Below, in pieces: positions 39,601 through 48,271 of a stretch of DNA of 54,939 bases. How positions within the stretch are numbered: position 1 is the first letter of the stretch; the number at the start of each line of letters is the position of its first letter. Under the pieces are notes generated by a model. It worked only from the letters and a program-made list of their open reading frames with translations, was not told the origin of the DNA and searched no databases. The DNA lies in NCBI GenBank assembly GCA_034506175.1, contig JAPDQB010000043.1:1-54939 (forward strand), given 5' to 3'. Source of the DNA: a candidate division KSB1 bacterium. GTDB taxonomy: Bacteria > Zhuqueibacterota > Zhuqueibacteria > Zhuqueibacterales > Zhuqueibacteraceae. The translations under genes were made by a program, and so were the position numbers.

Positions 39601-42600
39601 ATTGGCGACGCCATTGCCCTCTTTGTCCTCAACTTTGATGCGCAAAGGCTTTGGCAATACTTCTCCTGCCAGGCCGCTCTGACGGTTTCCCGACGGCAAG
39701 CGCAGCGCATGCGCCTTGCTCGAGGTGCCGGTAATCCGATACGTCATCGGCGAGCCGGCCAAATCCGCGCCGTTGAAGACGGCCTTGACTTCAATGACGT
39801 TGATGTACGCGCCCGCGGTCGGGCCGAGCTGCAACGTCACCGTCGCCTGGCCATTCGCTTGTGACTTGATCGTCGCCGTGTTGGCGTTATTGACTTTGCC
39901 GCCGCCAGATTTGACCGTGAACGTGACATTCACGTCCGCCTTCGGATTGCCGCCGATGTCGGTGATTTTGACGGTCAACGGCATGGTGCTGCTCACCATA
40001 CCGGAACTGCTGTCGGTTGTGACTTTCACCAAATTTTTCGGCACGCCGGTCTCCGCGCTGGCCTGAAACGTCACTGGCGAGCCGCTGAGCGCTGGTGTGG
40101 TGGACGCTTGGACTTTGTTGTTGTTTACCCCCGGCGTCGGTCCAAGCGTCCACGTCACGCTTGCTACCCCACCCGTATCCGTCTTGACCGTCACCGTTGA
40201 CGCGCCATTGACTTTGCCATTACCGGCGGTGACAGTGAAGGTCACATTTTGATCTTTGATGCCGGCATTGAGCGAATCCAAAACTCTGGCTCGGATCGGC
40301 TGCGGTAACGGCGAGCTGACCACGCCGGATTGATTGTTGCCGGAAACCAAACTCAGCGATTTCAAACCAACGCTGCGAACGACAAAGCTGAGCGGCGAAT
40401 TGGTGACAGGCTGATTGTTGTGCGTCACCGAGGCCTCGATGCGATTTCTCCCGCCGATGGTCGAACCGAGCACCGGATAGGCTTTGGCGTCACCGTTCAT
40501 ATCCGTGGCGATAATCGCCGAGGCGGCGCCGTTGATCGTGCCGCCGCCTTCTTTAATCGTAAACGTTACCGGATAGCCCGCGATGATTTTGTTGCTGGCG
40601 TCAAAAACCCGCACCACCAAGGGCGAGGCCATTTTGCGGCCGGCAGAGCCGGTTGTCGGCGCGGTGCCGGGGCCTTTGGTGATTCGGTTTGGAATCGCGG
40701 CCTGCGCCGAGAACGTGTCCGCCCTGGCAATGCCGGCGGCAGAGACTCTGACTTTGTTGGTCACACCGGATTGTGGCCCGAGCGTCAACGTCGTTTCCGC
40801 CGTGCCGTCGGCTTTGGTCGGCACCGTTTGCGTCGTCGCATTGTTGGAAAGCTTGCCGCCGCCGCTGAGCACTTGAAACGTGACATTCACCGCCGGCACG
40901 CCGTTGATGCCGCTGGCATCGGCGACTTTCACCACAAACGGCGACGGCAGCGGTTGATTGGCCGCGCCGGCCTGATTATCGCCGCTTTGCTTGGTCATTT
41001 TCGCCGCTGCGCCGGCTCTGGCGGTCGCCGTAAAACTCAGCGGCGAGCCGGCCAGATGATTCGCGCCGTTCAAAATCAAAGCGCGGCCTTGCTGGGTCAT
41101 CGCCGTGTCGCCCATCGTCCAGTCAAACTGGAGCTGGCCATTGCTGCCGGTGTTCGGCAAAATTTTAATGTCGTCGATGAAAAAGGTGCCCGTGCCGTTT
41201 GTTCGAAAGGAAAGGGCGCGATTGCCAGCAGCCGGGCTGTTGGCATAAATCGTATAAAACTGCCAATTGCTCTTCGTGCTCGCCGGCGTCATATCGATCA
41301 CTTGCTCGGTTCCCATCTGCCAACTCATCCGCGCCGTGCCGCCCGTCACTTTCGCATAGAACGACAGCGTGTAACCGAGGTTCGCCTGATAAGAAATATT
41401 TTGTGAAACGCCGACACCGTTGCGGTTCGCATTCACGCTCAAGCTGCGGCTGCCGCTTCTGGGTCCATTGCTTGAGGCTTGCACCTCATTGACCGTTGGC
41501 GAGCCCTCGAGCGTCCAATTCGCCGGCGCCGCCGTGTTGCCAACGGTATTTTCAAAACCGGGGTTCGCCACGCGATTGCTGGCGCTCGATGAGCCACCGC
41601 CGCGCGTGATGACAAATTCAACTGGATAATTCGCCACGCCGCCGCCGTTGCCGTCTGCGACTTTAACGGAAAGCGGGCTCGGCAGCGCCGTGCGGACGGT
41701 CGCCGATTGGCCATTGCCACCGGCAATACTGGCGGAGGTCGCCAGGCCGGAAATCGTCGTTGCTGTAAAAACCGGCAGCGTTGCGCCGGACAACTCCACG
41801 CGCGCTTCAACTTTGTTGGTGGGCGATTGATTGCCCAGCGTTAAAAAGGTTTGCGCCTTCCCGTCCAAGCCGGTGACGCTGCGATAAGCACTCAGCTTGC
41901 CGTTGCCCTCGATCACCACCCAATCCACCGCAAAATTGGCGACGGGATTGTTGTTGGCGTCGCGGACCGTCACGACGAGCGGGTTGGCGAGTTGCTGGCC
42001 GGCCGGACCAGTTTGATTGTCGCCGGCCGTCTTTTCAAGCTTGGCCGCTTTGCCGCCGGTGGCGGTAAAATTAAACGTCGCCGGCGCCAGATTGCCGAAC
42101 TTCGCCTGCGCCGTGAAGGTCCCGGCTTTTTTCCCCAGCGTGATCACCGCCCGCGCCACGCCGTTTTTATCCGACACGAATCCCAATTCTTCCTTGCCGG
42201 TCGGATTGAACGCCGGATCGGTGGTGAGAATAATTTTGTCCAACCCCAGCTCGGAATACCGCACTCTAAAAATAATTTTGTGCTTGCCCGCTTCCCAATT
42301 GAACGTCACCGGATTGATTTCCGGATTGGAGGGAGAACCGGCGCCGCGGTCGGACAACAATTCCCAATTCCAGCCCGGGAGGTCATTGTTATGATAAACA
42401 TCATAGAGAATTGGGGGATTGTTATCGATGATCACATCCCAATTGCCAAAGCTGCCGGTTTTGAGGCTGCGCACCCATAAGAAATACGTGCCGGCCTGCG
42501 TGATATTGACGTGGAAGGTGTCGGCGGCGTCTGCGGTAAAGCCGTCCGGATAGATCACGTATTTGCCGCCGCCGGCGTTATCATCGCTGCGCACTTCCAA

Positions 42601-44613
42601 CGGCTGGTTGAATTTTCCCGCCTCGGCTTCCAGGCGAATATTGCCGTCTAAAATCGGCGGGCTGTTCACCACGGCATCGCTCGTGGCACTCACTTCAAAG
42701 GTAACCGAGACGTTCGGCACCGGATTGCCGGTGCTGTCGCTCACCAAAACCGCCAGCGGATTGGGAAGCGGCTGCTCGACGGAGCCAATTTGATTATTGC
42801 CGTCGAACACGCTCAAATTTTTTGGCCGGCCCACCGGCACCGCGACGCTAAATTCGTCAATCGCATTTTGCTCGCCGAGCTGGCCGTCCAACATGAACCC
42901 GGCATACAGCGGCGAGCCAAGCCCTTCGACCTTGGTGGTATCTTTGAGCAGCCGCGCCGGTTGATCGTTGAAATAAACTTGAAAATTGTGGCTTCTGGCA
43001 TCGCTGCTGATTTCGACTTTCATCACCGAACCCGCGGTGGCTCGCTTGCCGGCAGCCGGGCCTTCATCAATGGCGCCGGTGAGCACAATTTTTCCGTCGA
43101 CCACGCGCCACAACAAAAACGTGCTGTCGGGATCGACATATTGAATGAAATAACCGCTGCTGTTGACGCCGCCGCTGGCCATGACCACCATGCCGCTGAA
43201 CTTGCGGCCCTCCGGGGTGGTGTTCGGCCCCCATTTCATCGAAACTTCCGTCGGATTTTTCACGGCGTCAAAAATGGCGAGGCGAAAGCCGTCGGCGTTC
43301 GAAGTATTCTGCACCGCATTGCCGACAATTTTCATGTTGGGATCGGCTTTCCACGCCGCGCCGAGACCGGGGCCGGGCCGGTTGAAATCATCCGTCACCA
43401 CATTGACGGTGATGGTCGTCGCCGAAGCGACATTCGACAAAGCCGAAATATTCCCGGCTTTATCCAAAGTTTTTAGGGCAAAATAATAGGTCGTGCCGCC
43501 GCTCAAGCCGCTCACCGTGGCGGATTGCGTCGTCCCCGGCGCCGCCGGCTTGGGCACAGTGGTGACCGGAGTCGCTTCCGCAAAATTCTCGTTGTTGATC
43601 GGGGAGGTGGAATACCGCAAATTATATTTGTCGGCTGTTCCCTGATTGGCGTCTTCGCCCGGCGCTTTCCATCGCAAGATCGCCGCCGAAGCCGAAACCG
43701 ACACTACGGACAAATCCGTCACCGCGCTCGGCGGCACATTGTCGATGGTGCGCGCCGAATAAAAATAATCCACACCGTTGCTGGTGTTGCCGTTGATCAT
43801 GAACCCGGCATAATACGTTTTGCCCGGATCTTTGCCGCGCACTTTGTTGGGGTCGTTAATAATGCCGACTTCCTTGCTGTTGATCGTCACGCGGAAATGA
43901 TGGCCGGCGGCGTCGCTGGTCATTTCCACACCCAAAGTGTCGCCGACATCCGCCGTCGTCAGCTCCACGTCCACGGAGCCGATTTCTTCGGTGGGAACGG
44001 TTTTCGTCATTTTAAAAAGACGAAGCTGGTTGCGTGCGCCTTCGGTATAATGGAAAAGCAGATAGCCGTCGGCGGTGGTGTCGGGCTTGTCCAGCATCAA
44101 GGCAAAGCCGGTAAACACGCGGCCCACCGGATCGGCATTATCGCCGAAAACGATTTTGACGACATTGGGGTTAGTAATGGTTTTCGGAATGGCGACGAAT
44201 TTATTCCAAAAGTCGTTTTCCGGACCGGTCGCCGTGTTCACCGCCTGCCCGAGTTTCCTGGCGCCGACGGTTTTGACTTTGATTTTGTAGGCCGGATGCG
44301 CGAACCAATTGGTGCTCAAATTCGTGCTGCCGCCGTCGAAGTTGTCTTCGAACTTCGCGGTGCCGGTGATACCGGCGCCCTCATTGGTTTTGCGCAAACC
44401 TGTTTGGGCGACAACAGCAGGAACGACAAAGGTAGAGATACAAAGGAGTGCTCCCAAAACAAACCCTCTTGCCAGCCGGTTGAGAAGAAACGATGAGGGC
44501 CAAAGCTCGTCTTTTTTCCCAACCAGGGTCTGCCGGCAACTTTGCAGGCGCATGCCTTGCAGCTTTCCACAGACCCGCTCCCGTAACGTGTGAGTGACGG
44601 ATGAAATTCTCAC
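36661..44613 (-). CDS. Giant secreted Ig-repeat protein 1 (2650 aa)
   Basis: The GTG start at 44613 has GGAG eight bases upstream. An ATG 20 codons in is an alternative. The hydrophobic signal segment is ~45-70 (FVLGALLCISTFVVPAVVAQ). LamG-like ~85-290 (FEDNFDGGSTNLSTNWFAHP), FN3 ~295-400, LamG-like ~405-595. Then 13 Ig-like repeats, with a CBM6/malectin-like module (~658-805) inside repeat 1 and a CBM4/9-like module inside repeat 3. The C-terminus has a cadherin-like region, FN3 (VLLNWKTASEENHVGFNVLR) and the sorting domain (SQNYPNPFNPSTHIRFELPK). It is first of three tandem paralogues. Same-numbered repeats resemble each other across the three proteins more than their neighbours within one protein. 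Probable surface adhesin or glycan-binding fibre. Confidence 0.88.
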   Translation of the reverse strand: MRISSVTHTLRERVCGKLQGMRLQSCRQTLVGKKDELWPSSFLLNRLARGFVLGALLCISTFVVPAVVAQTGLRKTNEGAGITGTAKFEDNFDGGSTNLSTNWFAHPAYKIKVKTVGARKLGQAVNTATGPENDFWNKFVAIPKTITNPNVVKIVFGDNADPVGRVFTGFALMLDKPDTTADGYLLFHYTEGARNQLRLFKMTKTVPTEEIGSVDVELTTADVGDTLGVEMTSDAAGHHFRVTINSKEVGIINDPNKVRGKDPGKTYYAGFMINGNTSNGVDYFYSARTIDNVPPSAVTDLSVVSVSASAAILRWKAPGEDANQGTADKYNLRYSTSPINNENFAEATPVTTVPKPAAPGTTQSATVSGLSGGTTYYFALKTLDKAGNISALSNVASATTITVNVVTDDFNRPGPGLGAAWKADPNMKIVGNAVQNTSNADGFRLAIFDAVKNPTEVSMKWGPNTTPEGRKFSGMVVMASGGVNSSGYFIQYVDPDSTFLLWRVVDGKIVLTGAIDEGPAAGKRATAGSVMKVEISSDARSHNFQVYFNDQPARLLKDTTKVEGLGSPLYAGFMLDGQLGEQNAIDEFSVAVPVGRPKNLSVFDGNNQIGSVEQPLPNPLAVLVSDSTGNPVPNVSVTFEVSATSDAVVNSPPILDGNIRLEAEAGKFNQPLEVRSDDNAGGGKYVIYPDGFTADAADTFHVNITQAGTYFLWVRSLKTGSFGNWDVIIDNNPPILYDVYHNNDLPGWNWELLSDRGAGSPSNPEINPVTFNWEAGKHKIIFRVRYSELGLDKIILTTDPAFNPTGKEELGFVSDKNGVARAVITLGKKAGTFTAQAKFGNLAPATFNFTATGGKAAKLEKTAGDNQTGPAGQQLANPLVVTVRDANNNPVANFAVDWVVIEGNGKLSAYRSVTGLDGKAQTFLTLGNQSPTNKVEARVELSGATLPVFTATTISGLATSASIAGGNGQSATVRTALPSPLSVKVADGNGGGVANYPVEFVITRGGGSSSASNRVANPGFENTVGNTAAPANWTLEGSPTVNEVQASSNGPRSGSRSLSVNANRNGVGVSQNISYQANLGYTLSFYAKVTGGTARMSWQMGTEQVIDMTPASTKSNWQFYTIYANSPAAGNRALSFRTNGTGTFFIDDIKILPNTGSNGQLQFDWTMGDTAMTQQGRALILNGANHLAGSPLSFTATARAGAAAKMTKQSGDNQAGAANQPLPSPFVVKVADASGINGVPAVNVTFQVLSGGGKLSNNATTQTVPTKADGTAETTLTLGPQSGVTNKVRVSAAGIARADTFSAQAAIPNRITKGPGTAPTTGSAGRKMASPLVVRVFDASNKIIAGYPVTFTIKEGGGTINGAASAIIATDMNGDAKAYPVLGSTIGGRNRIEASVTHNNQPVTNSPLSFVVRSVGLKSLSLVSGNNQSGVVSSPLPQPIRARVLDSLNAGIKDQNVTFTVTAGNGKVNGASTVTVKTDTGGVASVTWTLGPTPGVNNNKVQASTTPALSGSPVTFQASAETGVPKNLVKVTTDSSSGMVSSTMPLTVKITDIGGNPKADVNVTFTVKSGGGKVNNANTATIKSQANGQATVTLQLGPTAGAYINVIEVKAVFNGADLAGSPMTYRITGTSSKAHALRLPSGNRQSGLAGEVLPKPLRIKVEDKEGNGVANHPVIFKILAGGGNFGNDKTNITVPTDASGFAQTPWYLGPLTQPDSQVVEVSATDGVNKLQNVPFRFVAYASPGLPSVQTSFVDAVPLTLPADGSTRCNVTVYVYDRFGNPIQGVPVTIDVSGDGVKVTQPATPTDKNGAAKGSFTTTRAENKTVTARVISSPPLTISRGTTVRVTPLAAHSLIQGGGNGQTGNVNTGLSNPLTVKVGDRYSNGVPNIEVKFKVERGDGKLYDLASGQLFDSLRVRSDEDGLAKVMYICGTTVGENHIRISSGNLLNSPLLYLASVKNSPAAKIKMLDGSNRQQGTVGSFLVNPIGVKVMDADNRPVSGSPVKFSISLGQGLINNQTMAIVTSDAFGDAKVSWRLGTEAGLNVLRAEAPGLAGSPVDFEAQANPDQATHLRVTTSQVSGKVNALSDPLIVKITDPLGNGVQGVGVIFELVEGTGSLTAGYVVSGDGGFASTRVRFGPKSGLVKVRASAEGLNNSPAILLAYAEPLGAVSMVAVTRTDKQTGTKGKPLNFPLQVLVRDNLSNPVPGVQVQFVVTEGGGNFNGSGFFNAVSDSLGIASAPWTLGVNVGANTAKANKSGLIGSPITFTATAVANNLPIIADLPDVQAVEGDVIRFTIGATDEDGDALTYQARDLPAGSSFDALTRTFTWQTDLNSAGVYEPGFLARDSKGGADEEIVVIKVINRNQPPRVTRTVPFIRNGAIADTVIANPGAGGSFLMRVFAQDPDGDILSYRWYRDGVFTGVFASSYEFNYSAVTQTTFSSVSVLVFDQEHTVLTRFAIKVPVELSSFSATVVENQRVLLNWKTASEENHVGFNVLRSSVERGKYLKLNDKLIPSRRDGEYEFSDDKVEAGGKYYYKLESLDRDGQIQLHGPIQITMALPQRFELSQNYPNPFNPSTHIRFELPKAAAVTLTIYNSLGQEVRRLVDGLKPAGYHTVIWNGKDQNGRAVPSGVYHYRLQAGDFIATKKMVLAK

Positions 44614-45091
44614 GATGCAAGCTCCATGTCATAAAATCTCACACCGCTTGTGCAGTGGCCAAAACAATTTGGACAAAGCGGGGCGGCCAGGTTTAGGATT
44701 TTGTAACTGACTTTTTCTCTGCAAACAAACGCCATGCCAGCAACACAACAAAGTGGCAACGATTCGGAACTGAAAAAACAAGACTCTAATGCCATTACGA
44801 AAGCGAAATGAAAATGAAACGCGCAAATTATAACGCCGGCAGCGGACAGTGTTTCGCCGGCGAACAAACGGTCCGTTTTTTAAAATGCAATTTTAACCGC
44901 TTGGATAAAGAAAAAGCTTGCCTTCGCTGGTTTTTATGACTATCTTAATGGCGTTCGAGCCTGATTTCAAGCGGTCGAAACGAGGCCATGGTTTTGGCCG
45001 GCGCGGCCAACCGGAAACAATGTTTCGATAACTCGCAGTTTGTTTTTACCTACATGATCCATCACCTTATATGAGAGGAGAAAAACGCATT
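44614..45091. other. Divergent intergenic region between giant gene 1 and HU
   Basis: About 480 bp without a gene. It separates the minus-strand giant operon from plus-strand housekeeping genes and must hold both promoters. I can identify only the HU-side promoter. A small GC hairpin with GCCGGC/GCCGGC-type arms lies near 44836-44863. Confidence 0.6.
44918..44946 (+). promoter_or_regulatory. Promoter of the HU gene
   Basis: TTGCCT (44918-44923), a 17-nt spacer and TATCTT (44941-44946) form a sigma70-like promoter about 145 nt before the HU start. Assignment is by consensus and spacing. Confidence 0.5.
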
Positions 45092-45388
45092 ATGGCAGCA
45101 AACAAAGGAATGACGAAAGGACAACTCGTGGCCCACTTTGCCGAGAAGTTCGACCTGACGCGAGCGCAAGTGGCCGAATTTTTTGCGGAGTTGGCGAAAG
45201 TTGCGGCTAAGGAAGCCAGGCATACCTTCACCATTCCTGACATCGGCAAATTGGTATTGGTGAAGCGCAAAGCCCGCATGGGCCGCAATCCCAAAACTGG
45301 TGAACCGATTCAGATTCCGGCCAAGACCGTTGTAAAGTTTCGCATTGCCAAAGCGTGCAAGGACGCTATTCTCGGTGGCAAAAAATAA
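45092..45388 (+). CDS. HU-family DNA-binding protein
   Basis: 98 aa from the ATG at 45092, which has GAGGAG upstream; the ATG at 45071 has none. It is a histone-like HU/IHF protein that bends and compacts DNA as a dimer. The N-terminal helices (MTKGQLVAHFAEKFDLTRAQ, then VAEFFAELAKVAAKEA) and the beta-arm region (PDIGKLVLVKRKARMGRNPK, TGEPIQIPAKTVVKFR) follow the family. Length is slightly above the usual 90. A strong terminator follows at 45409, so it is monocistronic. Confidence 0.93.
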   Translation: MAANKGMTKGQLVAHFAEKFDLTRAQVAEFFAELAKVAAKEARHTFTIPDIGKLVLVKRKARMGRNPKTGEPIQIPAKTVVKFRIAKACKDAILGGKK

Positions 45389-45408
45389 AGCCGGGAGGAA
45401 GTAAAATG

Positions 45409-45441
45409 AAAAAAGGCGTGCCCCGGCGGGTGCGCCTTTTT
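45409..45441 (+). terminator. Terminator of the HU gene
   Basis: AAAAAAGGCG and CGCCTTTTTT enclose a CCC/GGG inner stem, followed by a T-run. It lies 20 bp past the stop codon and is a textbook intrinsic terminator. Confidence 0.9.
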
Positions 45442-45454
45442 TGTTCCGAAAAAG

Positions 45455-45564
45455 CGTTGGACGGTTTAACTGTCAGGCGGTTGGTCCGTTGGACAGTTAG
45501 CGAGTTGACCAGTTAGCTTGTTTTGAAACCGTCAAACCGACCAACTGTCAAACCGACCAGCCAA
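45455..45564. repeat. Word-built inverted repeat (ggttggt/ggtttgac type)
   Basis: The left half carries gttggacggttt, ggcggttggtccgttggacagtt. The right half carries the complements aaaccgtcaaaccgacc, aactgtcaaaccgacc and agccaac. Together they form a long imperfect inverted repeat that fills the gap between HU and the DUF6483 gene. Confidence 0.5.
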
Positions 45565-45565
45565 C

Positions 45566-45964
45566 ATGATCGAACGAGACTACATCATGCGCATGATCGC
45601 GCAGCTTGCCGCTGTTTTGGCCAAAATCTTCGGCGCCAAGAATGCGCAAAATTATGCCGAGGCGCTGCAAATCGCCCACAGCGCTTATGAACCGCTTTTG
45701 GGATTGAACGGCGAGCTGGTCGATCAAATGGACGCCGCGACTTTGATCATGCTGCTCGGCGAAAAAGAAAAAATCAAAGCGCTCGCCGCCTTGCTGCGCG
45801 AAGAGGGCGAAATTTTGCATTTGCAGGCGAAGCCTTTCGAAGGCAACGCCAAATACGAAAAAGCGCTGGCGCTCTTTCAGGAAGCGCGGCGCATGTCGAC
45901 AACCGGGGATCATGAATGCGAAGCCGCGATTGCGGACTTGAATTTAAAACTAAAAAGGAGCTGA
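45566..45964 (+). CDS. DUF6483-type hypothetical protein
   Basis: 132 aa, largely helical. The opening MIERDYIMRMIAQLAAVLAKIF is characteristic of a small conserved family (I believe DUF6483) of unknown function. The C-terminal part (KPFEGNAKYEKALALFQEAR) resembles a TPR-like helix pair. There is no signal peptide or membrane segment. The stop is two bases before the start of the dehydrogenase gene, so the two are translationally coupled and may be functionally linked. Confidence 0.8.
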   Translation: MIERDYIMRMIAQLAAVLAKIFGAKNAQNYAEALQIAHSAYEPLLGLNGELVDQMDAATLIMLLGEKEKIKALAALLREEGEILHLQAKPFEGNAKYEKALALFQEARRMSTTGDHECEAAIADLNLKLKRS

Positions 45965-45966
45965 TC

Positions 45967-47514
45967 ATGATATCCGAATTTAAAAACACCGCTTTGCTCG
46001 ATTTTTCTCAGCCGGCGAACAAACAGGCGATGGAAGAGTCGTTGCAATTCGTCGAGAGCCAGTTCTCGCGCGAATACCCGCTGTTCATCAACGGCAAAGA
46101 CGTCGCAACTGGCGATCTTCTTAAATCCTTCAATCCGTGCGAGAAAATGCAAGTCGTCGGCACCTTTCACAAAGCCGGCAAAAAAGAAGTCGACCTGGCG
46201 ATGGAAGCCGGCTGGGCCGCGTTCGCATCGTGGAAAAACGTCGATCCCAAAGAGCGCGCCATCGTGCTCTTCAAAGCCGCGGAAATCATGCGCCGCCGCC
46301 GTCTCGAGCTGGCGGCGTGGATGATCATGGAAGCCGGCAAAAATTGGAATGAAGCTGACGCCGACGTCGCCGAGGCCATTGACTTTCTCGATTTTTATGG
46401 CCGCGAGATGCTGCGCTATTCCGAGCGCCAGCCGGTTACGCCGGTGCCCGGCGAATACAACGAGTTGGTCTACATTCCGCTCGGCGTCGGGGCGGTGATT
46501 CCGCCGTGGAATTTTCCGCTGGCGATTCTCACCGGCATGGCCAGCGCCGCGATCGTCGCCGGCAATCCCGTGCTGCTGAAACCCGCCAGCGACACGCCGG
46601 TGATCGGCTACAAACTCGTCGAAATTTTTCAGGAAGCCGGCTTGCCCGCAGGCGTGCTGAATTACATTCCCGGCAGCGGCGGCGTGATCGGCGATTATTT
46701 GGTTGGGCATCCGAAAACGCGCTTCATCGCCTTCACCGGCTCGATGGAAGTCGGCCTGCACATCAACCAACTCGCCGCGACGCCGCAGAAAGGGCAAATC
46801 TGGGTCAAGCGTGTCATCGCCGAGATGGGCGGCAAAGACGCCATAGTCGTGGATGACGACACGGATTTGGCCGCAGCGGTCGAAGGCGTGGCGGTGAGCG
46901 CCTTTGGTTTTCAAGGGCAAAAATGCAGCGCCTGCTCACGCGCGATTATTCACGAAAAAGTGTACGACGAGTTCGTGCAGCGCCTGGCCGAGCGCGTGCG
47001 CAAAATCACCGTCGGCCCGGTGAAAAATCCGGCCAACTGGATGGGCGCGGTGATCAGCGGCAGCGCGCAGGAGAAAATTATGGAGTACATTGAGATCGGC
47101 AAAACAGAAGGCAAGCTCGTGGCCGGCGGCGAGAAAGGCCCGGACTCGGGTTATTTCATTCAGCCGACGGTTTTCAAAGACGTCCCGCCGAACGCAAGGA
47201 TTTCTTGCGAAGAAATCTTCGGCCCGGTGCTGGCGGTGACCAAGGCGCGCAATTTTGATGAAGCGATCCAATTTGCCAACGCCACCGACTTCGGTCTCAC
47301 CGGCGCGGTGTACACGCGCGATCGTTTCAAACTCGAAAAGGCGAAACGCGACTTTCATTGCGGCAATCTTTATTTGAACCGCAAATGCACCGGCGCGCTG
47401 GTCGGCGGCCACCCGTTCGGCGGCTTCAACATGAGCGGCACCGACTCCAAAGCCGGCGGACGCGATTATCTGCTGCTGTTTTTGCAGGCGAAGGCGATTG
47501 CGGAGAAATTGTAA
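45967..47514 (+). CDS. pruA: L-glutamate gamma-semialdehyde dehydrogenase (1-pyrroline-5-carboxylate dehydrogenase)
   Basis: 515 aa from the ATG at 45967, preceded by AAGGAG; the frame opens earlier at 45916 inside the previous gene. It oxidises glutamate semialdehyde to glutamate with NAD+, the last step of proline degradation (RocA/PruA type). Family features are VGAVIPPWNFPLAILTGMAS, the FTGSMEVG nucleotide loop, EMGGKDAIVVD with the general-base Glu, and GFQGQKCSACSRA with catalytic Cys320. The C-terminus has NRKCTGALVGGHPFGGFNMS. Length is as expected for stand-alone enzymes. No proline dehydrogenase gene lies nearby. Confidence 0.95.
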   Translation: MISEFKNTALLDFSQPANKQAMEESLQFVESQFSREYPLFINGKDVATGDLLKSFNPCEKMQVVGTFHKAGKKEVDLAMEAGWAAFASWKNVDPKERAIVLFKAAEIMRRRRLELAAWMIMEAGKNWNEADADVAEAIDFLDFYGREMLRYSERQPVTPVPGEYNELVYIPLGVGAVIPPWNFPLAILTGMASAAIVAGNPVLLKPASDTPVIGYKLVEIFQEAGLPAGVLNYIPGSGGVIGDYLVGHPKTRFIAFTGSMEVGLHINQLAATPQKGQIWVKRVIAEMGGKDAIVVDDDTDLAAAVEGVAVSAFGFQGQKCSACSRAIIHEKVYDEFVQRLAERVRKITVGPVKNPANWMGAVISGSAQEKIMEYIEIGKTEGKLVAGGEKGPDSGYFIQPTVFKDVPPNARISCEEIFGPVLAVTKARNFDEAIQFANATDFGLTGAVYTRDRFKLEKAKRDFHCGNLYLNRKCTGALVGGHPFGGFNMSGTDSKAGGRDYLLLFLQAKAIAEKL

Positions 47515-47552
47515 AACGACTCAACTTTTCATTTATCTCCCACGCTTACTCC

Positions 47553-47602
47553 TACTCTTACTCGCTTTTGCAACCTAGCTTCATCAATAGCGAGTAAGAG
47601 TA
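47553..47602. repeat. Word-built hairpin (gagtaag type)
   Basis: A perfect 14-bp inverted repeat, TACTCTTACTCGCT (47553-47566) with AGCGAGTAAGAGTA (47589-47602), extends outward through further ctact/gagta words. It shares vocabulary with the hairpin at 28148-28196 and stands 3' of pruA, possibly as terminator. Confidence 0.65.
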
Positions 47603-47654
47603 CGAGAACGAGTAGAAATAGAAATGCAGAAAATTCCAACTTAACAGGTGGAAC

Positions 47655-47936
47655 ATGCAAACTTCAACCTTAGCCGAAGTGATGCGGCAGAAAAACCTCA
47701 GCAAGTTGCCAGTGCTGAATTATCGTGAAGAAAATGGCAGGGCCGTTATCGAAGTGCAGTTGCGATCAATCAAACCAATGCCAGTGGAACCGGCTTATGA
47801 TGCGGAGAAAATAATTGCAAAATTCCGCGCGATGCAAATCAACGTCGGGTATGTGACCAACGTTACAAAAGACATACGCAGAGAGCGCGACTCCTCGCCG
47901 CCACGACGACCGCGCCGCAAAACAAAGAAAGGGTGA
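47655..47936 (+). CDS. Putative antitoxin of a PIN-toxin pair
   Basis: 93 aa starting MQTSTLAEVMRQKNLSKLPV with AGGTGG upstream. The C-terminus is very basic (RRPRRKTKKG). I do not recognise the family. The stop overlaps, or lies just before, the start of a PIN-domain gene, the usual arrangement of VapBC pairs, which is the only reason for the antitoxin call. Confidence 0.5.
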   Translation: MQTSTLAEVMRQKNLSKLPVLNYREENGRAVIEVQLRSIKPMPVEPAYDAEKIIAKFRAMQINVGYVTNVTKDIRRERDSSPPRRPRRKTKKG

Positions 47937-47938
47937 AT

Positions 47939-48271
47939 ATGGGGAAATTAACTTTGCTGGATACCGGTGTTTGGGTTGCATGTTTCCTACAAGAAGATAT
48001 ATTTCACACGGAAGCCGATCAGCTCATTCGCCGCCTTCTTTCTGCCCAAAACATTATTGTCGTTCCTGAGATTCTGCGAGCTGAAGTGCTAAACGTTGTC
48101 CTGCACGAATCGCTTGACAAGAATAGATTGAAAAGCATCAACGAGCGCTTCTGGTCGATGGCGCCAGGAGTGCAATTTCGCCACGGCGGAATCCAATTTT
48201 GGAACGAGTTTGTGCCGCTGCAACTTTCCCGCCTTTTTCTGAAAAGGCAATATGAAGCTCAATGCAAATAA
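47939..48271 (+). CDS. PIN-domain protein (VapC-like), possibly truncated
   Basis: The start is ATG 47939 (AAAGGG upstream), or GTG 47933 overlapping the previous stop. The N-terminal half is a PIN domain: LTLLDTGVWVACFLQED with the first catalytic Asp, then IIVVPEILRAEVLNVVLHES with the conserved Glu. The C-terminal half (FRHGGIQFWNEFVPLQLSRL) lacks the expected LDALHLA-type segment carrying the later acidic residues, and the other frames do not supply it. It may be a decayed toxin or a divergent member. Ribonuclease activity is doubtful. Confidence 0.6.
   Translation: MGKLTLLDTGVWVACFLQEDIFHTEADQLIRRLLSAQNIIVVPEILRAEVLNVVLHESLDKNRLKSINERFWSMAPGVQFRHGGIQFWNEFVPLQLSRLFLKRQYEAQCK

Noticed and set aside
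20140..44613. Possible CRISPR or satellite repeats in the repetitive region
   Set aside because: The periodicity is that of ~100-residue Ig repeats within coding sequence. No short identical direct repeats with unique spacers were seen.
45910..46920. A 336-aa minus-strand frame opposite pruA
   Set aside because: Antisense shadow of a conserved enzyme gene. It has no recognisable features.
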